36,659 bases of DNA from Bacteroides sp. (GTDB lineage: Bacteria; Bacteroidota; Bacteroidia; Bacteroidales; Muribaculaceae), in NCBI GenBank assembly GCA_014801225.1, contig JAAVEO010000017.1:120557-157215 (forward strand), written 5' to 3'. The notes beneath the pieces were generated by a model. The model was not told the origin of the DNA, ran no database searches, and saw nothing but the letters and a program-made list of their open reading frames with translations. A program made the position numbers and the translations under genes. This document shows positions 23,114 through 31,652 of the stretch, one piece after another. The number at the start of each line of letters is the position of its first letter. The first letter of the stretch is position 1.

Positions 23114-25186
23114 TTGAATACGGAAATAAAATATCTGAAAGGGATAGGGGAGGCACGTGCCCGGATTCTTGCAAAGGAAGCGGAGATACTCACTTTCTAT
23201 GATCTTGTCATGTATTTCCCTTTCCGTCATGTTGACCGTACCCGCTTCTATCGTATCTCTGAATTGGGAGAGAATATGCCGGCGTTGCAGGTGAAAGGAC
23301 GATTCATCAGTTTCACTACAGAGGGGGAAGGTGCCAAGAAAAGACTCAACGGCCTCTTTACCGACGGCACACGGATGATGACCGTCACATGGTTCTCCCG
23401 TATTGACACTATTGCCAAGCTATATCATCCGGGGGTGGACTACGTGATATTCGGTCAGCCTAAGTTCTATCGTAGCGTATGCACGATGGTTCATCCTGAA
23501 GTGGAGGTGTTCGATCCCTCCCGCCCCCCTCAAGGTTTACGTGGTATCTATTCCCTCACGGAGACCATGCGCAAGCGCGGCATTACCTCCCGCCTTCTGC
23601 GCGAGGCCGTCGACAAGGTTTTGGCCTCGCCTGCTTTCTCGCGCCTTGAAGAGACTCTCCCTCCCGGTATCCTCTCCCGTTATCGCCTGATGCCTCTGCG
23701 TGAGGCCGTAAAGGCGATGCATCATCCTGCCTCGGCACGCGAGCTCCAGCTTGCCACGGAGCGTATGAAATTTGAAGAGCTCTTCTATGTGGAGCTCCAT
23801 ATCCTCCGATATTCCAAACGCCGTAGCCGGGCCCTTTCCGGATATGTGTTTCCCCGCATCGGCGATTATTTCAATAATTTCTATTTCCGGCAGTTACCTT
23901 TTCAGCTCACGGGTGCACAGAAAAGGGTACTTCATGAGATACGCGATGATATGCGTTCCGGACGCCAGATGAATCGCCTTCTTCAAGGCGAGGTAGGGTG
24001 TGGAAAGACGATGGTGGCTTTCATGTCGATGCTGATGGCCTGTGACAACGGTTGTCAGGCTGCCATAATGGCTCCCACCGAGATTCTCGCCGCTCAGCAT
24101 TTCGAGACTATTTCCGCATGGGCCGACCCGCTGGGCATAAAAGTGGCCCTGCTTACCGGCAGCACCCGTTCCAAGGCACGTCGCCTCGCGTTGGAGGGGA
24201 TAGCTTCCGGGGAGATTCAGATGGCCGTAGGCACCCACGCTCTTATCGAAGACAAGGTGCAATTCAAGAATCTCGCGCTCGCGGTCATTGACGAACAGCA
24301 TCGCTTCGGAGTGGCCCAGCGTGCCCGTATGTGGAGCAAGAATACGGTGGTACCCCATGTGCTTGTTATGACCGCTACTCCTATACCCAGGACACTTGCC
24401 ATGACGGTCTACGGAGATCTTGATGTCTCAGTAATCGACGAGTTGCCTCCCGGACGCAAACCGGTGCAGACTTATCTGCGGTATGATGAGAATCGAATGG
24501 AAGTCAACCGCCTTATATATTCCCAGCTCCGCGAAGGACGCCAGATATATATAGTCTATCCCCTCGTGCATGAGAATGAGAAACTCGATTTGAAAAGTCT
24601 CGAACAGGGCTACGAGAGAGTGCAGTCCACATTTCCCGATTACAGGGTATGCTACGTTCACGGGCAGATGAAACCCGCCGAGAAGGATCATCAGATGGAT
24701 CTTTTCGTAAATGGCGAAGCGCGGATTCTGGTGGCCACTACCGTGATAGAGGTAGGAGTCAATGTTCCCAACGCCTCTGTGATGGTCATAGAGAATGCCG
24801 AGAGATTCGGTCTCAGTCAGCTTCATCAGTTGCGTGGCAGGGTAGGGCGCGGAGCTGATAAAAGCTATTGTATATTGATGAGCCGGCAGAATATCGGAGG
24901 CGACACAAAGAAACGCCTGACGATAATGACGGAGACTACCGACGGCTTCCTCATATCAGAAGCCGATATGCAATTACGCGGTCCGGGCGATATGGAGGGA
25001 ACCCAACAGAGTGGTTTGGCGTTTAATCTAAAAGTGGCTTCACTTGCACGTGACGGTCAGATACTTGTCCGGGCACGCGAAGCAGCCATGGCGGTGCTCG
25101 ATTCCTCGGAAGAATTGCCCCCCTTGCTCGCTAAGGAATTGCATCGCCGTTTCGATAAATCTGTCGACTGGAGTCTGATATCATAG
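23114..25186 (+). CDS. recG: ATP-dependent DNA helicase RecG
   Basis: A 690-residue superfamily 2 helicase that remodels stalled replication forks and Holliday junctions. The N-terminal wedge domain comes first (VKGRFISFTTEG, FFRQLPFQLTGAQKRVL-type linker). The motor follows: Walker A GEVGCGKTMVAF, VAIMAPTEILAAQHF-like Ia, DEQH box, ATPIPRTLAMTVYGDLDVSVIDELPPGRKPV, and VVATTVIEVGVNVPNASVMVIENAERFGLSQLHQLRGRVGR-type motifs V-VI. No ATG exists between the in-frame ispD stop (23090) and the conserved start, so it most probably begins with TTG at 23114 (NTEIKYLKGIG). Length is normal. Confidence 0.95.
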   Translation: MNTEIKYLKGIGEARARILAKEAEILTFYDLVMYFPFRHVDRTRFYRISELGENMPALQVKGRFISFTTEGEGAKKRLNGLFTDGTRMMTVTWFSRIDTIAKLYHPGVDYVIFGQPKFYRSVCTMVHPEVEVFDPSRPPQGLRGIYSLTETMRKRGITSRLLREAVDKVLASPAFSRLEETLPPGILSRYRLMPLREAVKAMHHPASARELQLATERMKFEELFYVELHILRYSKRRSRALSGYVFPRIGDYFNNFYFRQLPFQLTGAQKRVLHEIRDDMRSGRQMNRLLQGEVGCGKTMVAFMSMLMACDNGCQAAIMAPTEILAAQHFETISAWADPLGIKVALLTGSTRSKARRLALEGIASGEIQMAVGTHALIEDKVQFKNLALAVIDEQHRFGVAQRARMWSKNTVVPHVLVMTATPIPRTLAMTVYGDLDVSVIDELPPGRKPVQTYLRYDENRMEVNRLIYSQLREGRQIYIVYPLVHENEKLDLKSLEQGYERVQSTFPDYRVCYVHGQMKPAEKDHQMDLFVNGEARILVATTVIEVGVNVPNASVMVIENAERFGLSQLHQLRGRVGRGADKSYCILMSRQNIGGDTKKRLTIMTETTDGFLISEADMQLRGPGDMEGTQQSGLAFNLKVASLARDGQILVRAREAAMAVLDSSEELPPLLAKELHRRFDKSVDWSLIS

Positions 25187-25229
25187 CCTTCCGCTATATG
25201 CCCTGCGGCTCCTCACTAAAGAAAATGTT

Positions 25230-26570
25230 ATGAGAGAAAAAGAATTCCTGCCTCTTGTGAAAGAGCGCCTCGGCATTGAGGAGCTCAATCCTATGCAGCG
25301 TAAAATGCTTGATATATCTTCGGAAAGCCGTGATATAATACTGTTGTCACCCACAGGTTCGGGTAAGACCCTTGCATTCGCACTCCCCTTGATGAAGAAT
25401 CTGCGTCCGTCCACCGGGCGTGTTCAAGCCGTTGTGGTGGCTCCTTCGCGCGAGCTTGTGGTGCAGATAGCCGGAATACTCCGGGAAATCGCGAAGGGCT
25501 TCAAAGTGACTGCCCTCTACGGTGGTCATAAAGTGGAAGATGAAGTCAACTCCTTGAGTGTCACTCCCGATATTATTGTGGCAACACCCGGTCGTCTTCT
25601 CGACCATGCCGTACGCCGCAATGTCGATCTCCTTCCGGTGCGTATCCTCGTTCTCGACGAGTTTGACAAATGTCTCGAACTCGGATTTGACGAGGAGATG
25701 TCGAAAATAGTGAAGCGTCTGAAAAATGTGAGTCGCGTTATCCTTACGTCCGCCACACCGTCCGCTACGCTCCCCGACTTCCTCAACCTTAACAATCCTC
25801 TCACTCTCGATTTCCTCCCCGCTTCGGATGAGAAATCCTCCCCGCGCTCAAGAATGAGAGTGCATCGCGTGGATTCCGACTCCCGCGACAAACTCGAGAC
25901 TCTTCTCGGCCTCTTACTCCGTATATCATCTGACGCGAACCCGGAGAGAGCCATAATCTTCGTGAATCATCGCGAGAGCGCCGAGCGAGTGGCGGAATTC
26001 CTTATCTCACGCGGTGTCGACGCCGTTCTTTACCACGGGGCCCTTGATCAGCGTGAGCGCGAGATGGCGGTAGCCCGCTTCAACAACGGTTCGGCCCCCG
26101 TACTCGTGGCTACCGATCTTGCCGCACGCGGTCTCGATATAGAGAAGGTAGCCTCCGTGATCCATTATCATCAGCCCCTTACGCCCGAAGCATACACACA
26201 TCGCAACGGCCGTACGGCCCGCGTGGATGCCAGCGGCGATATCTATCTCCTTCTTGGTCCCGACGAGGAAGTGAAACCCTTTGTAGATACCGACGATGCA
26301 ATCACAGTGGATCCCGCCTCCGCCGGAGAACTCCGTTCCGGATGGAGAACGATTTATATTTCTGCCGGAAAGAAAGAGAAACTCTCCAAAGGGGATATCC
26401 TCGGATTCCTTGCCAAAGATCTCGGCCTGACAAAGGAAGAGATAGGGAAAATCGACCTTTTCGACCACTATGCGCTTGTGGCGGTAGACGCCGCGAAAGC
26501 ACGTTATGTGGCCAAGGAGGGAAGCGCCCGAAAGATAAAAGGAACACGGCGTAAATTCTCCGTAGTCTGA
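25230..26570 (+). CDS. DEAD-box RNA helicase, DbpA-like
   Basis: A 446-residue RNA helicase. The motifs are NPMQRKM (Q motif), SPTGSGKT (Walker A, about 40-47), APSRELVVQ, TPGRLLDH, LDEFD in place of DEAD, TSATP, and HRNGRTARV (motif VI). The last 75 residues (DILGFLAKDLGLTKEEIGKI to KARYVAKEG) look like the DbpA-type RNA-binding domain, which targets the 23S rRNA in E. coli; a role in large-subunit assembly or cold response is likely. It follows recG by 43 nt and ends the unit. The Ala-to-Phe change in the DEAD motif keeps the two catalytic acids. Confidence 0.92.
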   Translation: MREKEFLPLVKERLGIEELNPMQRKMLDISSESRDIILLSPTGSGKTLAFALPLMKNLRPSTGRVQAVVVAPSRELVVQIAGILREIAKGFKVTALYGGHKVEDEVNSLSVTPDIIVATPGRLLDHAVRRNVDLLPVRILVLDEFDKCLELGFDEEMSKIVKRLKNVSRVILTSATPSATLPDFLNLNNPLTLDFLPASDEKSSPRSRMRVHRVDSDSRDKLETLLGLLLRISSDANPERAIIFVNHRESAERVAEFLISRGVDAVLYHGALDQREREMAVARFNNGSAPVLVATDLAARGLDIEKVASVIHYHQPLTPEAYTHRNGRTARVDASGDIYLLLGPDEEVKPFVDTDDAITVDPASAGELRSGWRTIYISAGKKEKLSKGDILGFLAKDLGLTKEEIGKIDLFDHYALVAVDAAKARYVAKEGSARKIKGTRRKFSVV

Positions 26571-26587
26571 AAAAATTCCCTTTGGAA

Positions 26588-26632
26588 TTGGTCAGGTGGC
26601 GGATTTTTAGTAATTTTGCCCGGTAATCCGCC
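26588..26632 (+). promoter_or_regulatory. nifJ promoter inside an inverted repeat
   Basis: TTG (26588-26590), a 20-nt spacer and TAATTTTG (26611-26618) make a full Bacteroidota promoter. The -7 box lies in the 19-nt loop of a perfect 8-bp inverted repeat, GGCGGATT (26598-26605) and AATCCGCC (26625-26632), which is followed by CCCTTTTT. The arms could bind a regulator, or the hairpin could end the upstream helicase transcript. Confidence 0.7.
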
Positions 26633-26661
26633 CCCTTTTTCCACAGTTCAAATCCGGGGCA

Positions 26662-26676
26662 ACTGCCAAAGGCAGT
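26662..26676 (+). other. Small hairpin in the nifJ leader
   Basis: ACTGCC and GGCAGT pair perfectly around AAA in the untranslated leader, which is about 140 nt long. It does not match a riboswitch I can recognise. Confidence 0.4.
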
Positions 26677-26681
26677 CCGAT

Positions 26682-26743
26682 ATGGTCTCCCTTATGCAGG
26701 ACTACAACCTATGAATTTTGAGAATTCTACAAGTAAAAAATAA
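26682..26743 (+). other. Two overlapping mini-ORFs in the nifJ leader
   Basis: ATG at 26682 opens MVSLMQDYNL and stops at 26712-26714. A second ATG at 26711 overlaps that stop as ATGA and opens MNFENSTSKK, ending in TAA at 26741-26743, 21 nt before the nifJ ATG. This could be coincidence or a coupled leader-peptide arrangement. Confidence 0.2.
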
Positions 26744-26764
26744 CTTATTACTACACACATTGTC

Positions 26765-29700
26765 ATGAGCAAAGAAAAGCAATTCTTGACATGCGACGGC
26801 AACCAGGCTGCAGCCCACGTGAGCTATATGTTCACAGAGGTAGCTGCTATCTATCCTATCACCCCGTCGTCCACAATGGCTGAGTATGTCGATGATTGGT
26901 CGGCAGCCGGACGTAAGAATATCTTCGGAGAGACAGTTCTCGTACAGGAGATGCAGAGTGAGGGCGGTGCCGCCGGTGCTGTTCACGGTTCACTTCAGGC
27001 CGGTGCCCTGACTTCCACTTATACCGCTTCTCAGGGTCTTCTCCTGATGATTCCCAACATGTATAAGATTGCCGGTGAGCTCCTTCCCTGTGTATTCCAT
27101 GTTTCCGCTCGTACTCTCGCTTCCCATGCGCTCTCCATCTTCGGCGACCATCAGGACGTGATGTCTGTACGTCAGACCGGTTTCGCGATGCTTTGCGAAG
27201 GCTCCGTGCAGGAAGTGATGGATCTATCCGGTGTGGCTCACCTTGCCACTATCAAAAGCCGTGTGCCTTTCGTCAACTTCTTCGACGGATTCCGCACATC
27301 CCACGAGATTCAGAAAATCGAGGCCCTCTCCAACGAAGACCTCGCTCCGCTCCTCGATCAGGAGGCTCTCGCTGACTTCCGCAAGCGCGCCCTCAACCCC
27401 GATGCTCCCGTAGCACGCGGTATGGCTGAGAACGGCGACGTATTCTTCCAGCACCGCGAGGCAAGCAACAAATATTACGATGCCGTTCCCGAGATCGTGG
27501 AGGAATACATGAAGGAGATCTCCAAGATCACAGGCCGCACATACAACCTCTTCGATTATTACGGCGATCCCGAGGCTGAGCGCGTCATCATCGCCATGGG
27601 CTCCGTCACTGAGGCTCTCCGCGAGACTGTAGACTATCTCCGCGAAAAGGGTGAGAAGGTAGGTCTCGTCAGCGTCCACCTCTATCGTCCCTTCTCCGCA
27701 CGCCATTTCCTCGCCGCCGTGCCCGCCACAGCCAAGAGAATCGCCGTGCTCGACCGTACTAAGGAACCCGGTGCCAACGGCAATCCCCTCTACCTCGATG
27801 TTGTGGAGTGCTACAAGGGTAATGCCGATGCCCCCGTCATTGTAGGCGGCCGTTATGGTCTCGCTTCAAAGGACACTACTCCCGCCCAGCTCCTCTCCGT
27901 TTACGACAACCTCGCTCTTCCCGAGCCCAAGAACGATTTCACAATCGGTATCGTGGACGATGTGACTTTCCGTTCGCTCCCCGTTCTCCCCGAGATCGCT
28001 GTAGGAGGCAAGGGAATGTTCCAGGCTAAGTTCTATGGCCTTGGTGCCGACGGTACTGTAGGTGCCAACAAGAACTCTGTAAAGATCATCGGCGACAACA
28101 CCGACAAATACTGTCAGGCTTACTTCGCTTACGACTCCAAGAAATCCGGCGGTTTCACCTGTTCTCACCTCCGCTTCGGTGACGAGCCCATCCGCTCCAC
28201 ATATCTGGTGAATACCCCCAACTTCGTGGCTTGCCACGTTCAGGCTTATCTCCACATGTATGATGTGACCCGCGGTCTCCAGCCCAACGGTACATTCCTT
28301 CTCAACACAATCTGGGAAGGTGAGGAGCTCGCCAAGAATCTCCCCGTGAGAGTCAAGAAGTATCTCGCCAAGAATAACATCACTCTCTATTATATCAACG
28401 CATCCAAGATCGCTCAGGAGATCGGTCTCGGCAACCGTACCAACACCATCCTCCAGAGCGCGTTCTTCCGCATCACTGAGGTTATCCCCGTTGAGCTCGC
28501 TGTGGAGCAGATGAAGAAATTCATCGTGAAATCCTACGGCAAGAAGGGCGAGAACATCGTGAATATGAACTATGCCGCTGTTGATCGTGGCAACGAGTAC
28601 CATCGTCTCGACGTAGATCCCGCCTGGGCCGAGCTTCCCGATGAGGCTCCCGTAGCGAGCGATGCTCCCGAGTTCGTCACCAATGTGGTGATGCCTATCA
28701 ATGCTCAGGATGGCGACCTTCTCCCCGTAAGCGCATTCGTTGATAATGCCGACGGCACATGGCCTCAGGGCACTGCCGCTTATGAGAAGCGCGGTGTTGC
28801 AGCTTTTGTTCCCGAGTGGAATCCCGAGAACTGTATACAGTGTAACAAATGCTCCTTCGTTTGTCCTCACGCTTGTATCCGTCCCTTCGTGCTCGATGCC
28901 GCAGAGATGGCTGCCGCTCCTTTCGGCGAGGATCAGACTATCCCCGCTCTCGGCAAGACTTTCACGGGTATGCGTTTCCGTCAGCAGGTCGACGTTCTCG
29001 ACTGTCTCGGTTGCGGCAACTGTGTCGATGTCTGCCCCGGCAAGAAGGGCAACAAGGCCCTCTCCATGCAGCATGAGGAATCTCAGCTCGCCAACCAGAA
29101 GAACTGGGATTACTGCGTAGAGCATGTAAGCTCCAAGGCCGACCTCGTGGATATTAAGCTCAACGCAAAGAACAGCCAGTTCGCCCAGCCCCTCTTTGAG
29201 TTCTCGGGTGCTTGCTCCGGTTGTGGCGAGACTCCCTATGTGAAGCTCCTCACTCAGCTCTTCGGCGATCATCAGATGGTAGCCAACGCTACGGGATGTT
29301 CCTCTATCTACTCCGGCTCCGTTCCCTCCACTCCTTATACCACAAACGCTGCCGGACATGGTCCCGCTTGGGCCAATTCCCTCTTCGAGGACTTCTGCGA
29401 GTTCGGTCTCGGTATCAATATCGCTTACGAGAAGATGCGCAGCCGCCTCGTAGAGCTCTGCGAAAAGATTGCCGCTTGCGAGGAGGCTCCCGCCGAATAT
29501 AAGGCAGCCGCTGCAAAATGGCTTGAGGTTCGCGAAGATGCCGTTGAATCCCGCAAGGCCGGTGAGGCTCTCGTAGCCGAGGCCCGCAAGGGTGCCGAGA
29601 AGGGTTGTGAGGACTGTAAGACAATTCTTGCTCTCAGTCATTATCTCACCAAGCGCAGCCACTGGATCATCGGTGGTGACGGCGCAAGCTATGATATCGG

Positions 29701-30358
29701 CTTCGGCGGTCTCGACCATGTGATCGCTTCCGGTAAGAATGTCAATATTCTCGTGCTCGACACTGAGGTTTACTCCAACACCGGTGGTCAGAGCTCCAAG
29801 GCTACTCCTATCGGTGCCATCGCCAAGTTTGCCGCAGCCGGCAAGCGTATCCGCAAGAAAGATCTCGGTCTTATCGCCACTACCTATGGCTATGTTTACG
29901 TGGCTCAGGTGGCTATGGGTGCCGACAACGCTCAGACTCTCAAAGCCATCCGCGAGGCCGAGGCTTACGATGGTCCTTCGCTTATCATCGCTTATGCTCC
30001 CTGTATCAACCACGGTCTCAAGGCCGGTATGGGTCATTCCCAGGAGGAGGAGCTTCGCGCTGTAGAGTGCGGCTACTGGCAGCTCTGGCGTTATAATCCC
30101 GCTCTCGAGGAGCAGGGTCAGAACCCCTTCATCCTCGACAGCAAGGAGCCGGATTGGAGCAAGTTCGACGATTTCCTCAAGGGTGAGGTACGCTTCGCAT
30201 CCGTGATGAAGATGTATCCCAAAGAGGCTGAAGAGCTCTTCAAGGCTGCTCAGGATAATGCTCGTTGGCGCTATAACAACTACGTTCGTCTCTCCCGTCA
30301 GTCTTGGGGTGTTGATCCCGAGCTCACTCCCGAAGAGGAGAAGCTCCGTGGTGAGTGA
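26765..30358 (+). CDS. nifJ: Pyruvate:ferredoxin (flavodoxin) oxidoreductase
   Basis: A 1197-residue single-chain enzyme that oxidises pyruvate to acetyl-CoA and CO2 and reduces ferredoxin or flavodoxin, a key step of anaerobic energy metabolism. YPITPSSTMAEYVDDW near residue 35 and LVQEMQSEGGAAGAVHG belong to the pyrimidine-binding half of the TPP site. A ferredoxin-like domain has two 4Fe-4S motifs, beginning at C690 (CIQCNKCSFVCPHAC) and C747 (CLGCGNCVDVCPG). The C-terminal TPP domain carries a further cluster region (GACSGCGETPYVKLL) and GDGASYDIGFGG near 971 with NTGGQSSKATP. Length and motifs are complete. Codon bias is extreme, pointing to very high expression. Confidence 0.97.
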   Translation: MSKEKQFLTCDGNQAAAHVSYMFTEVAAIYPITPSSTMAEYVDDWSAAGRKNIFGETVLVQEMQSEGGAAGAVHGSLQAGALTSTYTASQGLLLMIPNMYKIAGELLPCVFHVSARTLASHALSIFGDHQDVMSVRQTGFAMLCEGSVQEVMDLSGVAHLATIKSRVPFVNFFDGFRTSHEIQKIEALSNEDLAPLLDQEALADFRKRALNPDAPVARGMAENGDVFFQHREASNKYYDAVPEIVEEYMKEISKITGRTYNLFDYYGDPEAERVIIAMGSVTEALRETVDYLREKGEKVGLVSVHLYRPFSARHFLAAVPATAKRIAVLDRTKEPGANGNPLYLDVVECYKGNADAPVIVGGRYGLASKDTTPAQLLSVYDNLALPEPKNDFTIGIVDDVTFRSLPVLPEIAVGGKGMFQAKFYGLGADGTVGANKNSVKIIGDNTDKYCQAYFAYDSKKSGGFTCSHLRFGDEPIRSTYLVNTPNFVACHVQAYLHMYDVTRGLQPNGTFLLNTIWEGEELAKNLPVRVKKYLAKNNITLYYINASKIAQEIGLGNRTNTILQSAFFRITEVIPVELAVEQMKKFIVKSYGKKGENIVNMNYAAVDRGNEYHRLDVDPAWAELPDEAPVASDAPEFVTNVVMPINAQDGDLLPVSAFVDNADGTWPQGTAAYEKRGVAAFVPEWNPENCIQCNKCSFVCPHACIRPFVLDAAEMAAAPFGEDQTIPALGKTFTGMRFRQQVDVLDCLGCGNCVDVCPGKKGNKALSMQHEESQLANQKNWDYCVEHVSSKADLVDIKLNAKNSQFAQPLFEFSGACSGCGETPYVKLLTQLFGDHQMVANATGCSSIYSGSVPSTPYTTNAAGHGPAWANSLFEDFCEFGLGINIAYEKMRSRLVELCEKIAACEEAPAEYKAAAAKWLEVREDAVESRKAGEALVAEARKGAEKGCEDCKTILALSHYLTKRSHWIIGGDGASYDIGFGGLDHVIASGKNVNILVLDTEVYSNTGGQSSKATPIGAIAKFAAAGKRIRKKDLGLIATTYGYVYVAQVAMGADNAQTLKAIREAEAYDGPSLIIAYAPCINHGLKAGMGHSQEEELRAVECGYWQLWRYNPALEEQGQNPFILDSKEPDWSKFDDFLKGEVRFASVMKMYPKEAEELFKAAQDNARWRYNNYVRLSRQSWGVDPELTPEEEKLRGE

Positions 30359-30391
30359 TTCCCCGCGGGTATCCGCTCGCTATAACCCATA

Positions 30392-30425
30392 GAAAAGGGC
30401 TTCGCCGTTCGGCGAAGCCCTTTTC
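30392..30425. terminator. Bidirectional terminator between nifJ and purC
   Basis: GAAAAGGGCTTCGCC (30392-30406) and GGCGAAGCCCTTTTC (30411-30425) form a perfect 15-bp stem with loop GTTC. A and T runs flank both sides, so it can stop both convergent transcripts. Confidence 0.92.
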
Positions 30426-30460
30426 ATATTCTGTCAGATTCGAAATTCTGAAATCTTGTT

Positions 30461-31411
30461 TCAGGCTTTCTTTTCAAGGCAGGCTGTGACATTGCGCTCG
30501 ATGCGGGCGGCGAGGTCTGTATCGTCGGCCTTCTCGAATTTCTTCCCTGTGATATGCTCATAGAGCTCGATATATCGCTCGGATACGCTCTCGATAAACT
30601 CCGGAGTCATCTCGGGCACCTGCTGGCCCTCTTTACCCATGAAGCCATGGTCGATAAGCCATTGGCGTACGAACTCTTTGCTGAGCTGACGCTGCTCCTC
30701 ACCCTTCTCGAAACGCTCCTCATAGCCGTCGGCATAGAAATAGCGGGAAGAGTCGGGAGTGTGGATCTCATCGATAAGGATAACGTCGTCGCCCACCTTG
30801 CCGAACTCGTATTTGGTATCCACGAGGATAAGCCCCTTCTCCTTGGCCATTTTTTGGCCGAGAGCGAAAAGACGGCGGGTATAATCCTCCATCACTTTAT
30901 AGTCAGCTTCGCTCACAAGACCCTGGCGGATAATCTCCTCGCGGGAGATATTCTCGTCATGACCCTCTACTGCCTTGGTGGTAGGAGTGATGATAGGCTC
31001 GGGGAAGGCTTCGTTCTCACGCATACCCTCGGGGAGTTTCACGCCGCAGAGCTCGCGACATCCGGCCTTGTATTCGCGCCATGCGCTGCCGGTAAGGTAG
31101 CCGCGGATAATCATCTCTACGGGGAAGGATTTGGCCTGTACGCCCACTGTCACCATAGGGTCGGGTACTGCCTGCTTCCAGTTGGGCACCACGTCGGCTG
31201 AGGCGTCGAGGAAGTAAGCCGCGATCTGGTTGAGCACCTGTCCCTTATAAGGGATACCTTCCGGAAGAATCACGTCGAATGCCGAGATACGGTCTGTAGC
31301 CACCATAGCCATAGTGTTGTCGCCGATAAAGTAGACATCACGTACCTTGCCATGATATACGGCAGTCTGGCCGGGGAAATTAAAGTCTGTGTTTACGAGA
31401 GTAGTTGCCAT
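30461..31411 (-). CDS. purC: Phosphoribosylaminoimidazole-succinocarboxamide synthase
   Basis: A 316-residue SAICAR synthase, the purine-pathway step joining aspartate to CAIR with [23 protein letters not shown] near residue 20, [29 protein letters not shown] and [14 protein letters not shown] (signature around 215-230) are all present. It is the longer form (about 300 residues), as in many Bacteroidota, and is longer than E. coli PurC. It starts at the ATG 31409-31411 and is transcribed alone, opposite to nifJ. Confidence 0.96.
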   Translation of the reverse strand: MATTLVNTDFNFPGQTAVYHGKVRDVYFIGDNTMAMVATDRISAFDVILPEGIPYKGQVLNQIAAYFLDASADVVPNWKQAVPDPMVTVGVQAKSFPVEMIIRGYLTGSAWREYKAGCRELCGVKLPEGMRENEAFPEPIITPTTKAVEGHDENISREEIIRQGLVSEADYKVMEDYTRRLFALGQKMAKEKGLILVDTKYEFGKVGDDVILIDEIHTPDSSRYFYADGYEERFEKGEEQRQLSKEFVRQWLIDHGFMGKEGQQVPEMTPEFIESVSERYIELYEHITGKKFEKADDTDLAARIERNVTACLEKKA

Positions 31412-31438
31412 ATTTCTGATTGATTGAATAATCTAACG

Positions 31439-31446
31439 CAAAATTA
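31439..31446 (-). promoter_or_regulatory. -7 box of purC
   Basis: On the minus strand TAATTTTG (31446-31439) matches TAnnTTTG, 27 nt before the ATG. No TTG lies at the expected -33 distance. No purine riboswitch-like fold was recognised in this short leader. Confidence 0.5.
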
Positions 31447-31528
31447 ATAAATTTTCACCATATTCCGAAACTTCCCCCTCAAATCCCATCCTACAATCTC
31501 CACTCTCCATTTCATGCACCGATATAAA

Positions 31529-31569
31529 GAATCCTCCGCAGAGCGTAGTTACGCCGCTACGGAGGATTC
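31529..31569 (-). terminator. Hairpin downstream of the fimbrial cluster
   Basis: GAATCCTCCG (31529-31538) pairs perfectly with CGGAGGATTC (31560-31569), with a second inner AGCG/CGCT helix. On the minus strand it is followed by TTTATAT. It probably ends the fimbrial transcript, about 85 nt past the last stop codon; the remainder of the 31412-31652 gap shows nothing else clear. Confidence 0.6.
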
Positions 31570-31595
31570 ACTCATTAACACCGGTTTTATCATAA

Positions 31596-31608
31596 CGCCC
31601 GAAGGGCG
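31596..31608 (-). terminator. Short hairpin after the tip-like fimbrial gene
   Basis: CGCCC and GGGCG pair around GAA. On the minus strand it is followed by TTATGATAAAA. It lies 45 nt after the stop of the gene at 31653 and upstream of the larger hairpin, so the two may act together. Confidence 0.45.
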
Positions 31609-31652
31609 CCTCTTAGTGTTATAGTATCGAAAAATTTATCAAGCCATATCCA

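Noticed and set aside
26619..26764. Riboswitch in the nifJ leader
   Set aside because: Only a 6-bp hairpin is seen; conserved cores of known riboswitches are absent.
27866..30037. Antisense open frame of 723 codons inside nifJ
   Set aside because: It is a shadow of strong codon bias: the sense strand almost never uses codons that would give stops in that frame. The translation has no recognisable domain, and nifJ is complete and highly conserved.
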